A stretch of DNA of 64,000 nt from Mycetocola manganoxydans. Its GTDB lineage: Bacteria > Actinomycetota > Actinomycetes > Actinomycetales > Microbacteriaceae. The first letter of the stretch is position 1. Each line of letters begins with the position of its first letter. Location: contig NZ_RCUV01000007.1 of NCBI RefSeq assembly GCF_003667545.1, forward strand, positions 171,770-235,769, read 5' to 3'. The notes under the pieces were generated by a model, which was not told the DNA's origin, ran no database searches, and saw nothing but the letters and a program-made list of their open reading frames with translations. Positions 50,058 to 60,718 of the stretch are shown here, piece by piece. Made by a program: the position numbers and the translations under genes.

Positions 50058-51305
50058 ATGAACCGCGAATCGTGCCTCGCCGCCGACCGCAACGATCCGT
50101 TGGCTCCGTTCCGGGACGAGTTCCTGCTCCCGGACTGTGTCCTCTATTTCGACGGAAACTCCCTCGGCCCACGCCCCGTTGGCGCACTCGAGCGCGCGAC
50201 GACCGTTGTCGCGGACGAGTGGGGCTCCGGGCTGATCCGCAGCTGGAACGACGCGGACTGGTTTTCGCTTCCCTCCCGCCTCGGCGACAAGATGTCGCAC
50301 CTGATCGGGGGAGGCGACGGTGAGACGGTCGTCACGGATACCACCACCCTCAACATCTTCAAGACTCTCGCCGCAGCTCTCGGGATCGCCGAGAAGCGCG
50401 ACCCGGCTCGGCGCGTCATCCTCTCGGAGCGGGACAACTTTCCCACCGACCTCTACATCACCGAGGGGCTCATCGAGTTCGTGGACCGCGGCTACGAACT
50501 TCGCCTGATCGACAGCCCGGCCGACCTGGCCGGAGCGCTCGGCCCGGAGGTCGCCGTCGTCCTGCTCTCCCATGTGAACTACCGCACGGGGGCCATGTTC
50601 GACCTCGCGGCGTCCACTCGAGACATCCATGACGCCGGTGCTCTCGTGATCTGGGACCTCGCGCACTCTGTCGGTGCCGTCCCGGTGGATCTCGTCGGCG
50701 CCGACGCCGACTTCGCGGTCGGCTGCACCTACAAGTACCTCAACGGAGGTCCGGGTGCTCCCGCTTTTCTCTGGGTTCACGCCCGCCACCACGATGACTT
50801 CAGGCAGCCGCTGTCAGGTTGGTGGGGCCACGCCCGGCCGTTCGCGATGGAGCCGTCCTATGAACCGCACGCCGGCATCCAGCGGTTCCTGTGCGGCACG
50901 CAACCCGTCGTGTCGCTCTCGCTCGTCGAATGCGGCCTGGACATCGCATTGAGGGCGGACCCGGTCGATGTCCGGCGCAAATCGCTCGAGTTGAGCGACC
51001 TGTTCATCGCCCTCGTCGAGGAACGTTGCTCGCGGCATCCGCTCACCCTGATCACGCCGCGCGACCCGGCCGCGCGGGGCAGCCACGTCAGTTTCCGGCA
51101 CCCGGAGGGCTACGCCGTCATGCAGGCTTTGATCGCGCGCGGTCTCATCGGCGACTATCGCGAGCCCGAGGTCCTGCGTTTCGGCATCACGCCGCTCTAC
51201 CTCGGTCACACCGACGTCTGGGATGCGGTTGAGATCCTGCGCGACGTGCTCGACAGCGAGGCCTGGGATTCACCCGCGTTCCGAAACCGCGCCGCCGTCA
51301 CGTAG
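50058..51305 (+). CDS. kynU: Kynureninase
   Basis: 415-aa PLP enzyme that splits kynurenine to anthranilate and alanine. PLP-lysine is Lys226 in [12 protein letters not shown]; other motifs are [12 protein letters not shown] near the N-terminus and [20 protein letters not shown]. The ATG at 50058 is used because the longer frame runs back into rnpB. No other kyn gene is in the window. Confidence 0.92.
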   Translation: MNRESCLAADRNDPLAPFRDEFLLPDCVLYFDGNSLGPRPVGALERATTVVADEWGSGLIRSWNDADWFSLPSRLGDKMSHLIGGGDGETVVTDTTTLNIFKTLAAALGIAEKRDPARRVILSERDNFPTDLYITEGLIEFVDRGYELRLIDSPADLAGALGPEVAVVLLSHVNYRTGAMFDLAASTRDIHDAGALVIWDLAHSVGAVPVDLVGADADFAVGCTYKYLNGGPGAPAFLWVHARHHDDFRQPLSGWWGHARPFAMEPSYEPHAGIQRFLCGTQPVVSLSLVECGLDIALRADPVDVRRKSLELSDLFIALVEERCSRHPLTLITPRDPAARGSHVSFRHPEGYAVMQALIARGLIGDYREPEVLRFGITPLYLGHTDVWDAVEILRDVLDSEAWDSPAFRNRAAVT

Positions 51306-51335
51306 GTCTCTCGAAGCGGCCAGGCTGCGTTGGGG

Positions 51336-52100
51336 TCAGCTGAGCGGCGGGATCGTCCGTACGGCAAGCGCAGCAGCGCCGAGGATGCCGGCGTTGTTTC
51401 GGTGCACGGCAGGCACGATCGGCGTCGACAGATCGAGAAGCGGCAGGAACTTCGCGTGCTGTTTCGACACGCCACCTCCGACGATGAACAGGTCGGGGGA
51501 GAGGTACGCCTCGAGCGCCCGGTAGAAGGTCTGCAGCCGCTTCGCCCACTCCTCCCAGCTGAGGTCTTCACGCTCCCGGGCGGAGTTCGACGCCAGGGTC
51601 TCGATGTCATGCCCACCGATCTCGAGGTGACCGAACTCGGCGTTCGGAACGAGCGTGCCGTTGTGCAGGATCGCGGTACCGATTCCCGTGCCGAGCGTCG
51701 TCATTAGAGCCACACCGTCGACCCCGCGCGCGGCGCCGAACGACGCTTCGGCGTAACCGGCGGCATCCGCGTCGTTGACGAAGGTGATGTCGCGGCCGAG
51801 CGCCTGCTCGAACAGCTTCTCAGCCTCGAGGCCGATCCACTTCTTCGAAATGTTCGCAGCGGAGAGGGTGACCCCGTGCTTGACGACGGCGGGGAAGCAG
51901 ACTCCGACCGGGGCGTCGGGTTCCAGTCCCTGGAGCTGCGTCACGAGCTCGACGGTGGTCTCGAGGATGCCGTCCGGCGTGCCGCCTTTCGGCGTCGGGA
52001 TCTTGATCCGGTCGCTGAGCAGTTCGCCCGATGAAAGGTCGACGACCGCGCCTTTGATGCCCGTTCCGCCGATGTCGATGCCGACCGCTGTGCCGCTCAT
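51336..52100 (-). CDS. ppgK: Polyphosphate glucokinase (ROK family)
   Basis: 254-aa kinase that phosphorylates glucose with polyphosphate or ATP. Motifs: [17 protein letters not shown] (phosphate 1), [30 protein letters not shown] and EFGHLEIGG. These match actinobacterial PpgK. ATG overlaps the stop of map (ATGA), so the two genes are co-transcribed. Confidence 0.92.
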   Translation of the reverse strand: MSGTAVGIDIGGTGIKGAVVDLSSGELLSDRIKIPTPKGGTPDGILETTVELVTQLQGLEPDAPVGVCFPAVVKHGVTLSAANISKKWIGLEAEKLFEQALGRDITFVNDADAAGYAEASFGAARGVDGVALMTTLGTGIGTAILHNGTLVPNAEFGHLEIGGHDIETLASNSAREREDLSWEEWAKRLQTFYRALEAYLSPDLFIVGGGVSKQHAKFLPLLDLSTPIVPAVHRNNAGILGAAALAVRTIPPLS

Positions 52101-52978
52101 GCCGATGCTCCCGTCGGAAGGGTGAGGATGTCAGCGCCGCGTTCGGTCACGACGAGGGTGTGCTCGAATTGCGCGGTGATGCTCTTGTCTTTCGTCGTCA
52201 CGGTCCAGTCGTCCGGCCACATGTCCCATTCGTGGGTGCCGAGTGTGAGCATCGGCTCGATCGTGAAGACCATTCCGACCTCCATCACGGTGTCGTACTG
52301 CGGTGCGGAGTCGTAGTGGGGGATGATCAGCCCGGAGTGGAACGCTTCTCCGACGCCGTGCCCGGTGAAGTCCCGTATGACCCCGTAGCCGAAGCGCCTG
52401 GCATACGACTCGATCGCGCGGCCGATGACGTTGACCTGACGGCCGGGAGCGACGGCCTTGATGCCGCGGCGCAGGGATTCCTCCGTGCGCTCGACGAGCA
52501 GACGCACGTCTTCGGACGGTTCGCCCGCGAGGAAGGTACGGTTGCTGTCGCCGTGCACGCCGTCGATGAACGCGGTGATGTCGATGTTGACGATGTCTCC
52601 GTCTTCGAGCACGGTGTCGTCAGGGATCCCGTGGCAGACGACCTCGTTCACTGAACTGCAGATCGACTTGGCGAACCCTCGATAACCCAGAGTCGACGGG
52701 TACGCGCCGTTCTCGATGAGATAGCGGTGACCGATGGCATCCAGTTCGTCCGTCGTCACCCCGGGGCGGACGTTCTCGCCGACGAGAGCGATGGCATCCG
52801 CAGCGATCCGTCCCGCCCGTCGAATCCGCTCGACCGCCTCCGGCGGGTACACGTCCGAGCCGGTGAACGGACTCGGTGCCGCCTTGCCGACATACTCGGG
52901 ACGAGGGATGCCCGGGGGCACGTTTCGCAGGGCGGTTGGCGTACCGGGAATCAGATGGCCGTTGGGGTCCTTGGGCAT
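52097..52978 (-). CDS. map: Type I methionine aminopeptidase
   Basis: 293-aa dinuclear-metal peptidase that removes N-terminal methionine. Metal ligands lie in [30 protein letters not shown] and [12 protein letters not shown]. The N-terminal extension ([20 protein letters not shown]) is typical of the actinobacterial long form MapB. ATG 52978 is 7 bases after TAAGCT; the longer upstream frame is rejected. Confidence 0.94.
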   Translation of the reverse strand: MPKDPNGHLIPGTPTALRNVPPGIPRPEYVGKAAPSPFTGSDVYPPEAVERIRRAGRIAADAIALVGENVRPGVTTDELDAIGHRYLIENGAYPSTLGYRGFAKSICSSVNEVVCHGIPDDTVLEDGDIVNIDITAFIDGVHGDSNRTFLAGEPSEDVRLLVERTEESLRRGIKAVAPGRQVNVIGRAIESYARRFGYGVIRDFTGHGVGEAFHSGLIIPHYDSAPQYDTVMEVGMVFTIEPMLTLGTHEWDMWPDDWTVTTKDKSITAQFEHTLVVTERGADILTLPTGASA

Positions 52979-52985
52979 AGGATCA

Positions 52986-52991
52986 AGCTTA
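52986..52991 (-). promoter_or_regulatory. -10 box of map (leaderless type)
   Basis: TAAGCT on the minus strand ends 7 bases before the map ATG. Confidence 0.45.
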
Positions 52992-53014
52992 GCCATCCAG
53001 CGAAGGGGGAACTC

Positions 53015-53203
53015 ATGACCGAGGAACCGTCGAAGAAGTATTGGTACAACCTCAAGACCGGCAAGGTCGAGCAGGGTTTCGAATCTCCCGTCGTCGACCG
53101 CGCCGGCCCGTTCGACACCGCGGAGGAAGCAGCTCACGCTCTCGAGCGGATGCGTGCACGCAGCGCCGCATGGGACGAGGAAGAAGCAGCGGAGGACCGC
53201 TAG
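53015..53203 (+). CDS. Small SPOR-like/hypothetical protein
   Basis: 62-aa protein: [40 protein letters not shown] and an acidic tail. The pattern (KYWYN-TG-VEQG...GPFDTxEEA) resembles short SPOR-like proteins common beside map in Microbacteriaceae. Function unknown. GAAGGGGGAA precedes ATG. It ends four bases inside the convergent panB stop region. Confidence 0.75.
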   Translation: MTEEPSKKYWYNLKTGKVEQGFESPVVDRAGPFDTAEEAAHALERMRARSAAWDEEEAAEDR

Positions 53204-54045
53204 CTGTAGCTGTGCTCCTCGCCGGGGTACACGCCATCGGCGACTTCGGTGCGGAACGTCGAGACGGCATCCGTCAGCGTTCCGCGCAGGTCGGCGTACT
53301 TCTTGACGAATGACGGGATCCTGCCGGTCGTGAGGCCGGCGAAGTCGGTCCAGACGAGCAGCTGACCGGAGACGTGCGGGCCTGCGCCGACGCCGATCGT
53401 GGGAATGTCGAGTTCGGCGGTGACCTTTGCAGCCGCGTCTGCCGGCACCATTTCGAGCACGACCGCGAACGCGCCGGCATCCTGCACGGCCCTGGCGTCG
53501 CGGAGGAGTTGTTCCAGAGCCGCGCCGCGTCCCTGGATCAGATGTCCGCCGAGTCCATGTTCGCTCTGCGGGGTGAAGCCGATGTGACCCATGACCGGGA
53601 TGCCCGCGGACACGATGCGACGGATCTGCTCGTGGCTGCGTTCGCCGCCTTCGAGCTTCACTGCCTGGCTGCCGGTCTCCTTCATGAACCGGAAGGCCGT
53701 CTTGAGGGCGTCCTCGGGGCCGTTCTCGTACGAGCCGAAGGGCATGTCAGCGATGACGAAGGCACGTTTCGCTGCTCCGGCGACGGCGCGGGTCAGCGGG
53801 ATCAGTTCGTCGACGGTCACCGGGAGAGTCGTGTCGAAACCGAGGACCGTATTCCCGGCGGAGTCACCGACGAGCAGGAAGTCGATCCCGGCCTCGTCGA
53901 AAATGCGCGCCGTGAGCATGTCGTAGCTCGTCAGGCCGGTGATCTTGATGCCCTGCTCCTTCGCCCGCTGGAAGTGGCGGGTGCGAACTCGGGCGGGGCT
54001 GGGCGTCGCAGCGGGGACGGGTGCGGGCTTCATTGGCTCAGACAT
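53200..54045 (-). CDS. panB: 3-methyl-2-oxobutanoate hydroxymethyltransferase
   Basis: 281-aa enzyme of pantothenate synthesis; it makes ketopantoate from 2-oxoisovalerate and 5,10-methylene-THF. Motifs: [23 protein letters not shown] start ([20 protein letters not shown]), [40 protein letters not shown] and [27 protein letters not shown] box lies 6 bases before the ATG. Confidence 0.95.
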   Translation of the reverse strand: MSEPMKPAPVPAATPSPARVRTRHFQRAKEQGIKITGLTSYDMLTARIFDEAGIDFLLVGDSAGNTVLGFDTTLPVTVDELIPLTRAVAGAAKRAFVIADMPFGSYENGPEDALKTAFRFMKETGSQAVKLEGGERSHEQIRRIVSAGIPVMGHIGFTPQSEHGLGGHLIQGRGAALEQLLRDARAVQDAGAFAVVLEMVPADAAAKVTAELDIPTIGVGAGPHVSGQLLVWTDFAGLTTGRIPSFVKKYADLRGTLTDAVSTFRTEVADGVYPGEEHSYS

Positions 54046-54051
54046 GGCGCC

Positions 54052-54057
54052 AGTCTA
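54052..54057 (-). promoter_or_regulatory. -10 box of panB (leaderless type)
   Basis: TAGACT on the minus strand ends 6 bases before the panB ATG. Confidence 0.5.
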
Positions 54058-54155
54058 GCGAGGGAGCAACCGCCGGACGCCCGCGCTGCACACCGGGCAC
54101 CCCATACCGGATAACCTATGAACGCAGCCGCCGCCGGACACTTCAAGGGGATCAG

Positions 54156-55511
54156 ATGGATAAGCAACGGGACTTCGTTCTTCGCACGATCGAGGAGCGG
54201 GGAGTCAAGTTCGTCCGGCTCTGGTTCACCGATGTCGTCGGTACTCTCAAGTCAGTGGCGATCGCCCCGGCCGAGGTCGAGGGCGCGTTCGCCGAAGGCC
54301 TCGGTTTCGACGGTTCAGCCATCGAGGGCCTCTCCCGGTCGTACGAGTCTGACCTCCTCGCCGTGCCTGACCCGACGACGTTCCAGTTGCTCCCGTGGCG
54401 GGGCGAGATCGACCCCACAGCCCGCATGTTCTGCGACATCACCACACCGGACGGCCTCCCGGCGCTCTCCGACCCTCGCAACGTGATGAAGCGCACCCTC
54501 GAGAAAGCGGCGGACCGCGGCTTCACCTTCTACACGCACCCCGAAATTGAGTTCTACCTGCTGAAGTCAGCGCAGATCGGGCCCGAGGGCCCCATCCCCG
54601 TCGACTCCGCCGGCTACTTCGACAACGTCCCCGGCGGCACGGCACACGACTTCCGACGCCGATCGGTCCGGATGCTCGAGGACCTCGGCATCTCCGTCGA
54701 GTTCAGCCACCACGAGGCCGGCCCCGGCCAGAACGAAATCGACCTCAGGTACGCGGACGCCCTGACCACGGCGGACAACATCATGACCTTCCGCACCGTC
54801 ATCAAGGAAGTAGCGATCGAGCAGGGCGTCTACGCCACCTTCATGCCCAAGCCGCTCTCCGACAAGCCGGGCTCGGGCATGCACACCCACATGTCGCTGT
54901 TCGAAGGCGACAACAACGCGTTCTACGAGGCCGGCGCCAAGTACCAGTTGTCGAAGATCGGGCGTCAGTTCATCGCCGGGCTGCTCAAGCACGCACCGGA
55001 GATCACCGCGGTGACGAACCAGTTCGTCAACTCCTACAAGCGGTTGTGGGGCTCCGTCGGCAACAACGGCCTCGCCGAAGCGCCGAGCTTCGTGACCTGG
55101 GGCCACAACAACCGGTCCGCCCTCGTGCGCGTTCCGTTGTACAAGCCCAACAAGGGCGGAAGCGCCCGGGTCGAGTACCGCGCGCTGGATTCAGCCGCGA
55201 ACCCCTACCTCGCGTACTCACTGCTTCTCGCTGCGGGCCTCAAGGGCATCGAGGAAGGCTACGAGCTTCCCCCGGAGGCCGAGGACAACGTGTGGAGCCT
55301 CAGTGACGCCGAACGGCGCGCGCTCGGCTATGCCGCTCTTCCCGCGAGCCTCGACCACGCCATCCAGTTGATGGAAGAATCCGAACTCGTCGCTGAGACC
55401 CTCGGGGAGCAGGTGTTCAACTACGTCCTGCTCAACAAGCGCCAGGAGTGGCAGGACTACCGCGCCCAGGTCACCCCGTTCGAGCTCTCGAAAAACATCG
55501 AGATCCTCTAG
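54156..55511 (+). CDS. glnA2: Glutamine synthetase, GlnA2-type
   Basis: 451-aa type I glutamine synthetase of the alpha subgroup found in actinobacteria. The start KQRDFVLRTIEERGVKFVRL and motifs EGLGFDGSAIEGLSRSYESD, HPEIEFYLLK, GSGMHTHMSLFEG and the C-terminal stretch VRVPLYKPNKGGSARVEYRA are clear. Tyr369 (GYELPPEAED) sits where the adenylylation tyrosine lies, but the context differs from GlnA1. ATG 54156 follows AAGGGG. The glnE gene begins 12 bases later. Confidence 0.9.
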   Translation: MDKQRDFVLRTIEERGVKFVRLWFTDVVGTLKSVAIAPAEVEGAFAEGLGFDGSAIEGLSRSYESDLLAVPDPTTFQLLPWRGEIDPTARMFCDITTPDGLPALSDPRNVMKRTLEKAADRGFTFYTHPEIEFYLLKSAQIGPEGPIPVDSAGYFDNVPGGTAHDFRRRSVRMLEDLGISVEFSHHEAGPGQNEIDLRYADALTTADNIMTFRTVIKEVAIEQGVYATFMPKPLSDKPGSGMHTHMSLFEGDNNAFYEAGAKYQLSKIGRQFIAGLLKHAPEITAVTNQFVNSYKRLWGSVGNNGLAEAPSFVTWGHNNRSALVRVPLYKPNKGGSARVEYRALDSAANPYLAYSLLLAAGLKGIEEGYELPPEAEDNVWSLSDAERRALGYAALPASLDHAIQLMEESELVAETLGEQVFNYVLLNKRQEWQDYRAQVTPFELSKNIEIL

Positions 55512-55523
55512 AAGTCCCACCGG

Positions 55524-58500
55524 ATGCGACGGGACCAGGCCACCCTCACCGAACTCGCTCGGCTCGGCTTCGCTGCGCTGAGCGGCGTTCGTGCACAGCT
55601 CGACGAACTCGTCGTCGCTGTTCCCATCGATGTCGACGAACTGCTGCCTGCCTTCGCCCGCGCGGCTGATCCCGATGAGGCGCTCTCCGGTCTCCTTGGC
55701 CTTGCCCGGTCGCATCCGGATGCCGTGACGGCGGCTCTTGCAGACGCCACGCAGCGCGATCGCCTCATCCGCATCCTGGGGGCATCCGTCGGCCTCGCCG
55801 ATTTCTTCCAGCGTCACCCGGGAGAGATCGCGGCGGTGACGGGCTGGGACGGCGCCCTTCCCGACCGCGGAGAGTTGGTCGACAGCCTCCTGGAGTCCGT
55901 CGGCGCCACCGACGGCTTCGCTGCCGTCGGTGAAGACGATGGCTATACACGCCTGCGCGTCCGCTATCGTCGCTGGCTGGCGAGGATCGCCGCCCACGAC
56001 CTCGCCGCCGAGGACCCCCGCGAGGTATTCGACGCCGTCGCCGTCGCCCTGTCGGATGCCGCCGCCGCCGCTCTCGAGGCATCCATCGCCGTCGCCCGCA
56101 CGCAACTGACCACCGCGGCGTCGGGACCCATGCGGTTCGACGAGGACGAGGTCCGCTGGACCCGCTTTGCCGTGATCGGCATGGGCAAGGCGGGAGCGGG
56201 GGAGCTCAACTACGTGAGCGACGTCGACGTCATTTTCGTCGCCGAGGGGAGCGAAGAGCACGACCTCAGCAACGCGCGCGCCGTGGACGTGGCCACGCGG
56301 ATCGCCATGCTCTGCATGCGCGGCATCAGCCAGCCTGACATCGAACCGGAATTGTGGGAGGTCGATCCGAACCTCCGCCCGGAGGGAAAGCAGGGAGCAC
56401 TCGTCCGCACCCTCGACTCCCACCTCGCCTATTACGAACGCTGGGCGAAGAGCTGGGAATTCCAGGCGCTCTTGAAGGCCCGGGCTTTCGCCGGCGACGT
56501 CGAACTCGGTCAACGCTACGTCGACGCGATCTCTCCTCTCGTGTGGTCCAGTGCCGGCCGCGAGAACTTCGTCGGCTCGGTGCAGCGGATGCGCGAACGC
56601 GTCACCGAGAACATCCCCACCGATGAGGTGCATTACCAGCTCAAACTCGGTCCGGGTGGCCTGCGCGACGTCGAATTCACCGTGCAGTTGCTGCAACTCG
56701 TCCACGGCTCAGCGGAACCCGGGGTGCGGGTACGTGGCACCATCGCAGCGCTGAACGCCCTGTCGGAGCACGGCTTCATCGGCCGCGAGGAGGCGGCGGA
56801 GTTCGCCGCGGACTACCGGCTCCTGCGCGTACTCGAGCACCGGCTTCAGCTGCACCGCTTGCGCCGCACCCACCTCATGCCCCGCGACGCCGACGCGCTG
56901 CGGGTTCTCGCCCGGGCGTCGACCTTCGCGACCACCGGTGACGCACTCGTCACTCTCTGGGAGCGGACCAAGCACGAGGTCCGGGCGCTGCACGAGCGGC
57001 TGTTCTACCGACCGCTGCTCTCGGCTGTTGCGTCACTGCCCGAAGAAGAAGTCCTCCTCAGCCCCGAGCAGGCAGGCGCACGCCTCGCCGCCATCGGGTT
57101 CCTCGACCCGCTGGGGGCGCTCAAGCACATCGCAGCGCTCACCTCGGGGATGAGCCGCCGCGCGATCATCCAGCGCAACCTCCTACCGGTCATGCTGCGC
57201 TGGCTCGGCGAAGGAGCCGACCCCGACTACGGACTTCTCGCCTTCCGCCGCCTCAGCGAATCACTCGGCACGACACACTGGTTCCTCCGCATGCTTCGCG
57301 ATTCGTCGAGCGTTGCGGAGAAACTCACTCGCGTCCTCAGCGGGTCGCGGTACATCGGTGAACTGCTCGACCAGATCCCTGAAGCGGTCGCCTGGCTCGA
57401 GCAGGACTCAGAACTACGCCCCCGGTCGCTCGATGCCCTGAGCGAGGAGATCTCAGCCATTCTGCGCCGGCACGACACGGACGCGCCCGCCGCGACCGCT
57501 ATCCGCCGCCTGCGGCGTCGGGAGATCCTCCGCCTGGCCCTCGGCTCGGTCGCGGGTCCGCTGCCGCTCAGCGACCTCGCACAGGGGCTGACGGATGTCA
57601 CGACAGCGACCATCGACGGACTGTTGCGCACCATCCGGCGCGGCGACGGTCTCGGAACCGACTCCCTCGAGTTCGCGGTCATCGGGATGGGCAGGTACGG
57701 GGGAGCGGAACTCGGCTTCGGCTCGGACGCCGACGTCATGTACGTCTACCGGACCACGTCGCTGCCGAACGAGCAGACTCACCTCGCCGCGAACCGGATC
57801 ATCTCCGAACTCAACCGCCTGAGCGAGGATGCCCGCCTGCCGCTCGACCTCGACGTCAATCTGCGACCCGAGGGCAAGAACGGGCCCGTCGCGCGTTCCC
57901 TCGATTCTTACCGCGCGTACTACGCGCGGTGGTCGCTCACGTGGGAAGCCCAGGCGCTGTTGCGTGCTCGCGGGGTGGCCGGGGACGCTGGGCTGCAGCG
58001 CGACTTCGAGGAGTTGGCGGACAGCATCCGTTATCCCGCCGACATCACCGAAAACGCCGTCCGTGAAGTGCGGCGGATCAAGGCCCGCGTGGAGAATGAG
58101 CGGCTCCCGCAGGGAGCGGACCCGACCCGGCACGTGAAGCTCGGGCGCGGCTCGCTCAGCGACGTCGAATGGTTCGTCCAGTTGTTGCAGCTGCAGCACG
58201 GTGCCGCCATTCCCGGGCTGCGGACGACGAGCACCCTCGACGCCCTCACCGTGGCCGCCGAGAACGACCTGGTCGGCGAGGAAACAGCCGACCGGCTCCG
58301 CGCCGCCTGGATCTTCTCGTCGCGACTGCGCTCGGCGATGACCCTCTGGCTCAACAAGACGACGGATGTTCTTCCCAGCGACCGGATGCAGCTCGACGGC
58401 ATCGCGCGCGTCCTCGAGTACCCGCCGGGGTCAGCGGCCCAGTTGGAGCAGGACTACCTCCAGGTCACGCGGCGCGCGCGCAGCGTGTTCGAGAAGGAGT

Positions 58501-58541
58501 TCTACGGCGCCCCACAGCGGCCGGAGCCGACCGCGCGCTGA
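55524..58541 (+). CDS. glnE: Bifunctional glutamine synthetase adenylyltransferase/deadenylase
   Basis: 1005-aa enzyme that adds or removes AMP on glutamine synthetase. It contains two nucleotidyltransferase-like modules with their acidic motifs: N-terminal FAVIGMGKAGAGELNYVSDV (DVDVIFV) and C-terminal FAVIGMGRYGGAELGFGSDA (DADVMYVY), each followed by DVNLRPEGK-like strings. The two domains catalyse the opposite reactions in the family. It lies between glnA2 and a terminator, convergent with glnA1. Confidence 0.95.
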   Translation: MRRDQATLTELARLGFAALSGVRAQLDELVVAVPIDVDELLPAFARAADPDEALSGLLGLARSHPDAVTAALADATQRDRLIRILGASVGLADFFQRHPGEIAAVTGWDGALPDRGELVDSLLESVGATDGFAAVGEDDGYTRLRVRYRRWLARIAAHDLAAEDPREVFDAVAVALSDAAAAALEASIAVARTQLTTAASGPMRFDEDEVRWTRFAVIGMGKAGAGELNYVSDVDVIFVAEGSEEHDLSNARAVDVATRIAMLCMRGISQPDIEPELWEVDPNLRPEGKQGALVRTLDSHLAYYERWAKSWEFQALLKARAFAGDVELGQRYVDAISPLVWSSAGRENFVGSVQRMRERVTENIPTDEVHYQLKLGPGGLRDVEFTVQLLQLVHGSAEPGVRVRGTIAALNALSEHGFIGREEAAEFAADYRLLRVLEHRLQLHRLRRTHLMPRDADALRVLARASTFATTGDALVTLWERTKHEVRALHERLFYRPLLSAVASLPEEEVLLSPEQAGARLAAIGFLDPLGALKHIAALTSGMSRRAIIQRNLLPVMLRWLGEGADPDYGLLAFRRLSESLGTTHWFLRMLRDSSSVAEKLTRVLSGSRYIGELLDQIPEAVAWLEQDSELRPRSLDALSEEISAILRRHDTDAPAATAIRRLRRREILRLALGSVAGPLPLSDLAQGLTDVTTATIDGLLRTIRRGDGLGTDSLEFAVIGMGRYGGAELGFGSDADVMYVYRTTSLPNEQTHLAANRIISELNRLSEDARLPLDLDVNLRPEGKNGPVARSLDSYRAYYARWSLTWEAQALLRARGVAGDAGLQRDFEELADSIRYPADITENAVREVRRIKARVENERLPQGADPTRHVKLGRGSLSDVEWFVQLLQLQHGAAIPGLRTTSTLDALTVAAENDLVGEETADRLRAAWIFSSRLRSAMTLWLNKTTDVLPSDRMQLDGIARVLEYPPGSAAQLEQDYLQVTRRARSVFEKEFYGAPQRPEPTAR

Positions 58542-58562
58542 CCGGGCACCACCTGAGACGCA

Positions 58563-58612
58563 GAAGAGCCCGCTCCCGTGTGAAACGGGAAACGGGCTCT
58601 TCTTCGTTTTGG
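58563..58612 (+). terminator. Terminator between glnE and glnA
   Basis: AGAAGAGCCCG (58563-58573) pairs with CGGGCTCTTCT (58594-58604), then TTCGTTTT. On the minus strand the hairpin can also serve glnA. Confidence 0.8.
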
Positions 58613-58614
58613 GA

Positions 58615-60051
58615 CTATACGCCGTAGTAGAGCTCGAACTCGAACGGGTGCGGACGCTGCGCGAGAGGCTTGATCTCGTGCTCGCGCTTGTAGTCGATCC
58701 AGGTCTCGATGAGGTCGCGGGTGAACACGTTGCCCTGCAGGAGGAACTCGTGGTCGGCTTCAAGCGCCTGGAGGGCACCCTCGAGCGTGGACGGGACCTG
58801 CGGGATGCTCTTCGCTTCTTCCGGCGGCAGCTCGTACAGGTCCTTGTCGACGGGCTCGTGAGGCTCGATGCGGTTCTTGATTCCGTCGAGGCCGGCCATC
58901 AGCTGGGCGGCGAATGCGAGGTACGGGTTGCCTGAGGCGTCAGGCGCGCGGAACTCGATGCGCTTGGCCTTCGGGTTCGTTCCGGTGATCGGGATCCGGA
59001 TCGAGGCTGACCGGTTACCGGCCGAGTAGACCAGGTTGACGGGAGCTTCGAAGCCGGGAACCAGGCGGTGGTAGCTGTTCACCGTCGGGTTGGTGAACGC
59101 GAGGACGGCAGGAGCGTGCTTGAGCAGACCGCCGATGTACCAGCGGGCGACGTCGGAGAGGCCTCCGTAGCCTGCTTCGTCGTAGAACAGCGGTTCTCCA
59201 CCGTTCCAGAGCGACTGGTGAACGTGCATCCCGGATCCGTTGTCACCGAACAGCGGCTTCGGCATGAACGTCGCCGTCTTGTTCCACTGGTGAGCGGTGT
59301 TCTTGACAATGTACTTGAACTTCAGGATGTCGTCCGCGGAGTGCGTCATCGTGTCGAAGCGGTAGTTGATTTCACCCTGGCCGGCTGTGCCGACCTCGTG
59401 GTGACTGCGCTCGAGGATGAGGCCAGCATCGGAGAGCTTGATGCAGATGTCGTCCCGCAGGTCGGCGTGCTGGTCGACCGGGCTGACCGGGAAGTAGCCG
59501 CCCTTGTACGGGGTCTTGTTGGCGAGGTTGCCGCCGACACCGTTGACCTTTTCGTCCCTGCCGGAGTTCCAGGCACCTTCGCTGGAGTCGACCGAATAGA
59601 AGCTCGAGTGCTGGTTGACCTCGTAACGCACGTCATCGAAGATGTAGAACTCGGCTTCGGGGGCGAAGAACGCCGTGTCCGCGATACCGGTCGACGCGAG
59701 GTACTTCTCGGCCTTCTTGGCGACCTGGCGCGGGTCCTTCGCGTAGATTTCGCCGTTGCGCGGGTTGTAGATGTCGAAAACCATGATGAGGGTGCGTTCC
59801 GTGCGGAACGGGTCGATGTACGCCGTGGTGACATCGGGGATGAGCTGCATGTCAGATTCGTGAATGCTCGCGAAGCCCCGGATCGATGAGCCGTCGAACA
59901 GCTGGCCGACGGTGAAGAACTCCTCGTCGACGGTCGAAGCGGGAATGTTGAAGTGCTGCTGGACACCGGGAAGGTCGGTGAACCGGACGTCCACGAACTT
60001 GACGTCCGTGTCCTTGATGAACTTAAGCACCTCGGATGAATCGCTGAACAT
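58615..60051 (-). CDS. glnA: Glutamine synthetase type I (main, adenylylated form)
   Basis: 478-aa dodecameric enzyme that makes glutamine from glutamate and ammonia. Motifs: [60 protein letters not shown]. The adenylylation tyrosine is Tyr406 ([11 protein letters not shown]), target of GlnE encoded next to it. C-terminus EFELYYGV is standard. ATG 60051. A GlnR-type box 76-113 bases upstream predicts nitrogen control. Confidence 0.96.
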   Translation of the reverse strand: MFSDSSEVLKFIKDTDVKFVDVRFTDLPGVQQHFNIPASTVDEEFFTVGQLFDGSSIRGFASIHESDMQLIPDVTTAYIDPFRTERTLIMVFDIYNPRNGEIYAKDPRQVAKKAEKYLASTGIADTAFFAPEAEFYIFDDVRYEVNQHSSFYSVDSSEGAWNSGRDEKVNGVGGNLANKTPYKGGYFPVSPVDQHADLRDDICIKLSDAGLILERSHHEVGTAGQGEINYRFDTMTHSADDILKFKYIVKNTAHQWNKTATFMPKPLFGDNGSGMHVHQSLWNGGEPLFYDEAGYGGLSDVARWYIGGLLKHAPAVLAFTNPTVNSYHRLVPGFEAPVNLVYSAGNRSASIRIPITGTNPKAKRIEFRAPDASGNPYLAFAAQLMAGLDGIKNRIEPHEPVDKDLYELPPEEAKSIPQVPSTLEGALQALEADHEFLLQGNVFTRDLIETWIDYKREHEIKPLAQRPHPFEFELYYGV

Positions 60052-60126
60052 ATGGAGAACTCCAAATTTAGTGTTGGTACCGAGAAGGATGCACCATGCA
60101 ACCTGTAGTGAGAGTATGCACAGGGG

Positions 60127-60164
60127 ATTACCCCGCGGTCACACCCATGTTTCTGGCATGTTAC
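60127..60164 (-). promoter_or_regulatory. GlnR-type box upstream of glnA
   Basis: On the minus strand: GTAAC-n6-GAAAC-n6-GTGAC-n6-GTAAT, with exact 6-base spacers. This fits the actinobacterial GlnR consensus of two GTnAC-n6-GAAAC half-sites in tandem; only the last unit deviates. It also lies near the -35 region of the divergent RDD gene. Confidence 0.8.
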
Positions 60165-60179
60165 ACGTCGGGCGGCGCG

Positions 60180-60185
60180 TAAGAT
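60180..60185 (+). promoter_or_regulatory. -10 box of the RDD gene (leaderless type)
   Basis: TAAGAT ends 6 bases before the GTG at 60192. Confidence 0.55.
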
Positions 60186-60191
60186 CGGTGT

Positions 60192-60635
60192 GTGTCGAGT
60201 GTTCCGAAGTCCGCCGCCGCATCCGGTGGAGTAGCCCCGAGCAAGTATCCGGGCGAGCGCCTCGGCCTCCCCGAACACGGTCCCCGGAGCGTCGCTCGGG
60301 CCGGCCGTCGCCTGGCGGCTCTCGCCATCGACTGGTCGTCTGCCCTCCTCATCGTCTGGGTCTTCTTCCCCGCGACCCTGTCGGTGGGCAACGGATGGTC
60401 CAACAGCGTCGCTTTCGCTGTCCTCCAGATTATCTTCTTGGCGACAACCGGCGGCAGTGTCGGTCACCGGCTCCTCGGCCTCCGTGTCGTGCCACTGGCC
60501 GGCGGGTATGTCGGCCTCTGGAGGCCGGTCGTCCGCGCACTCCTGCTCACGCTCGTCCTCCCCGCGATCATCTGGGACTCGGACCAGCGCGGCTTCCACG
60601 ACAAACTCGCCGGAACCGTCCTCATCCGGGCCTGA
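60192..60635 (+). CDS. RDD-family membrane protein
   Basis: 147 aa. The RDD domain begins with RRLAALAIDWSSALLIVWVF (Arg and Asp of the RDD signature in RLAALAIDW) and contains GGSVGHRLLGLRVVPLAGG and RGFHDKLAGTVLI. Three membrane helices. Function unknown in most members. It is divergent from glnA, as the mycobacterial neighbours of glnA1 are. Confidence 0.88.
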   Translation: MSSVPKSAAASGGVAPSKYPGERLGLPEHGPRSVARAGRRLAALAIDWSSALLIVWVFFPATLSVGNGWSNSVAFAVLQIIFLATTGGSVGHRLLGLRVVPLAGGYVGLWRPVVRALLLTLVLPAIIWDSDQRGFHDKLAGTVLIRA

Positions 60636-60660
60636 CGCCCGCTCCGGTTCAGCCGTCCTT

Positions 60661-60707
60661 CCACGAGAAAACCCGCAGTGACATCGTCTCTGCGGGCTTC
60701 TCTGTGG
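60661..60707. terminator. Hairpin between convergent RDD and DUF4191 genes
   Basis: CCACGAGAAAACCCGCAG pairs with CTGCGGGCTTCTCTGTGG with two small interruptions. Confidence 0.65.
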
Positions 60708-60718
60708 CTTGCGTCGGG

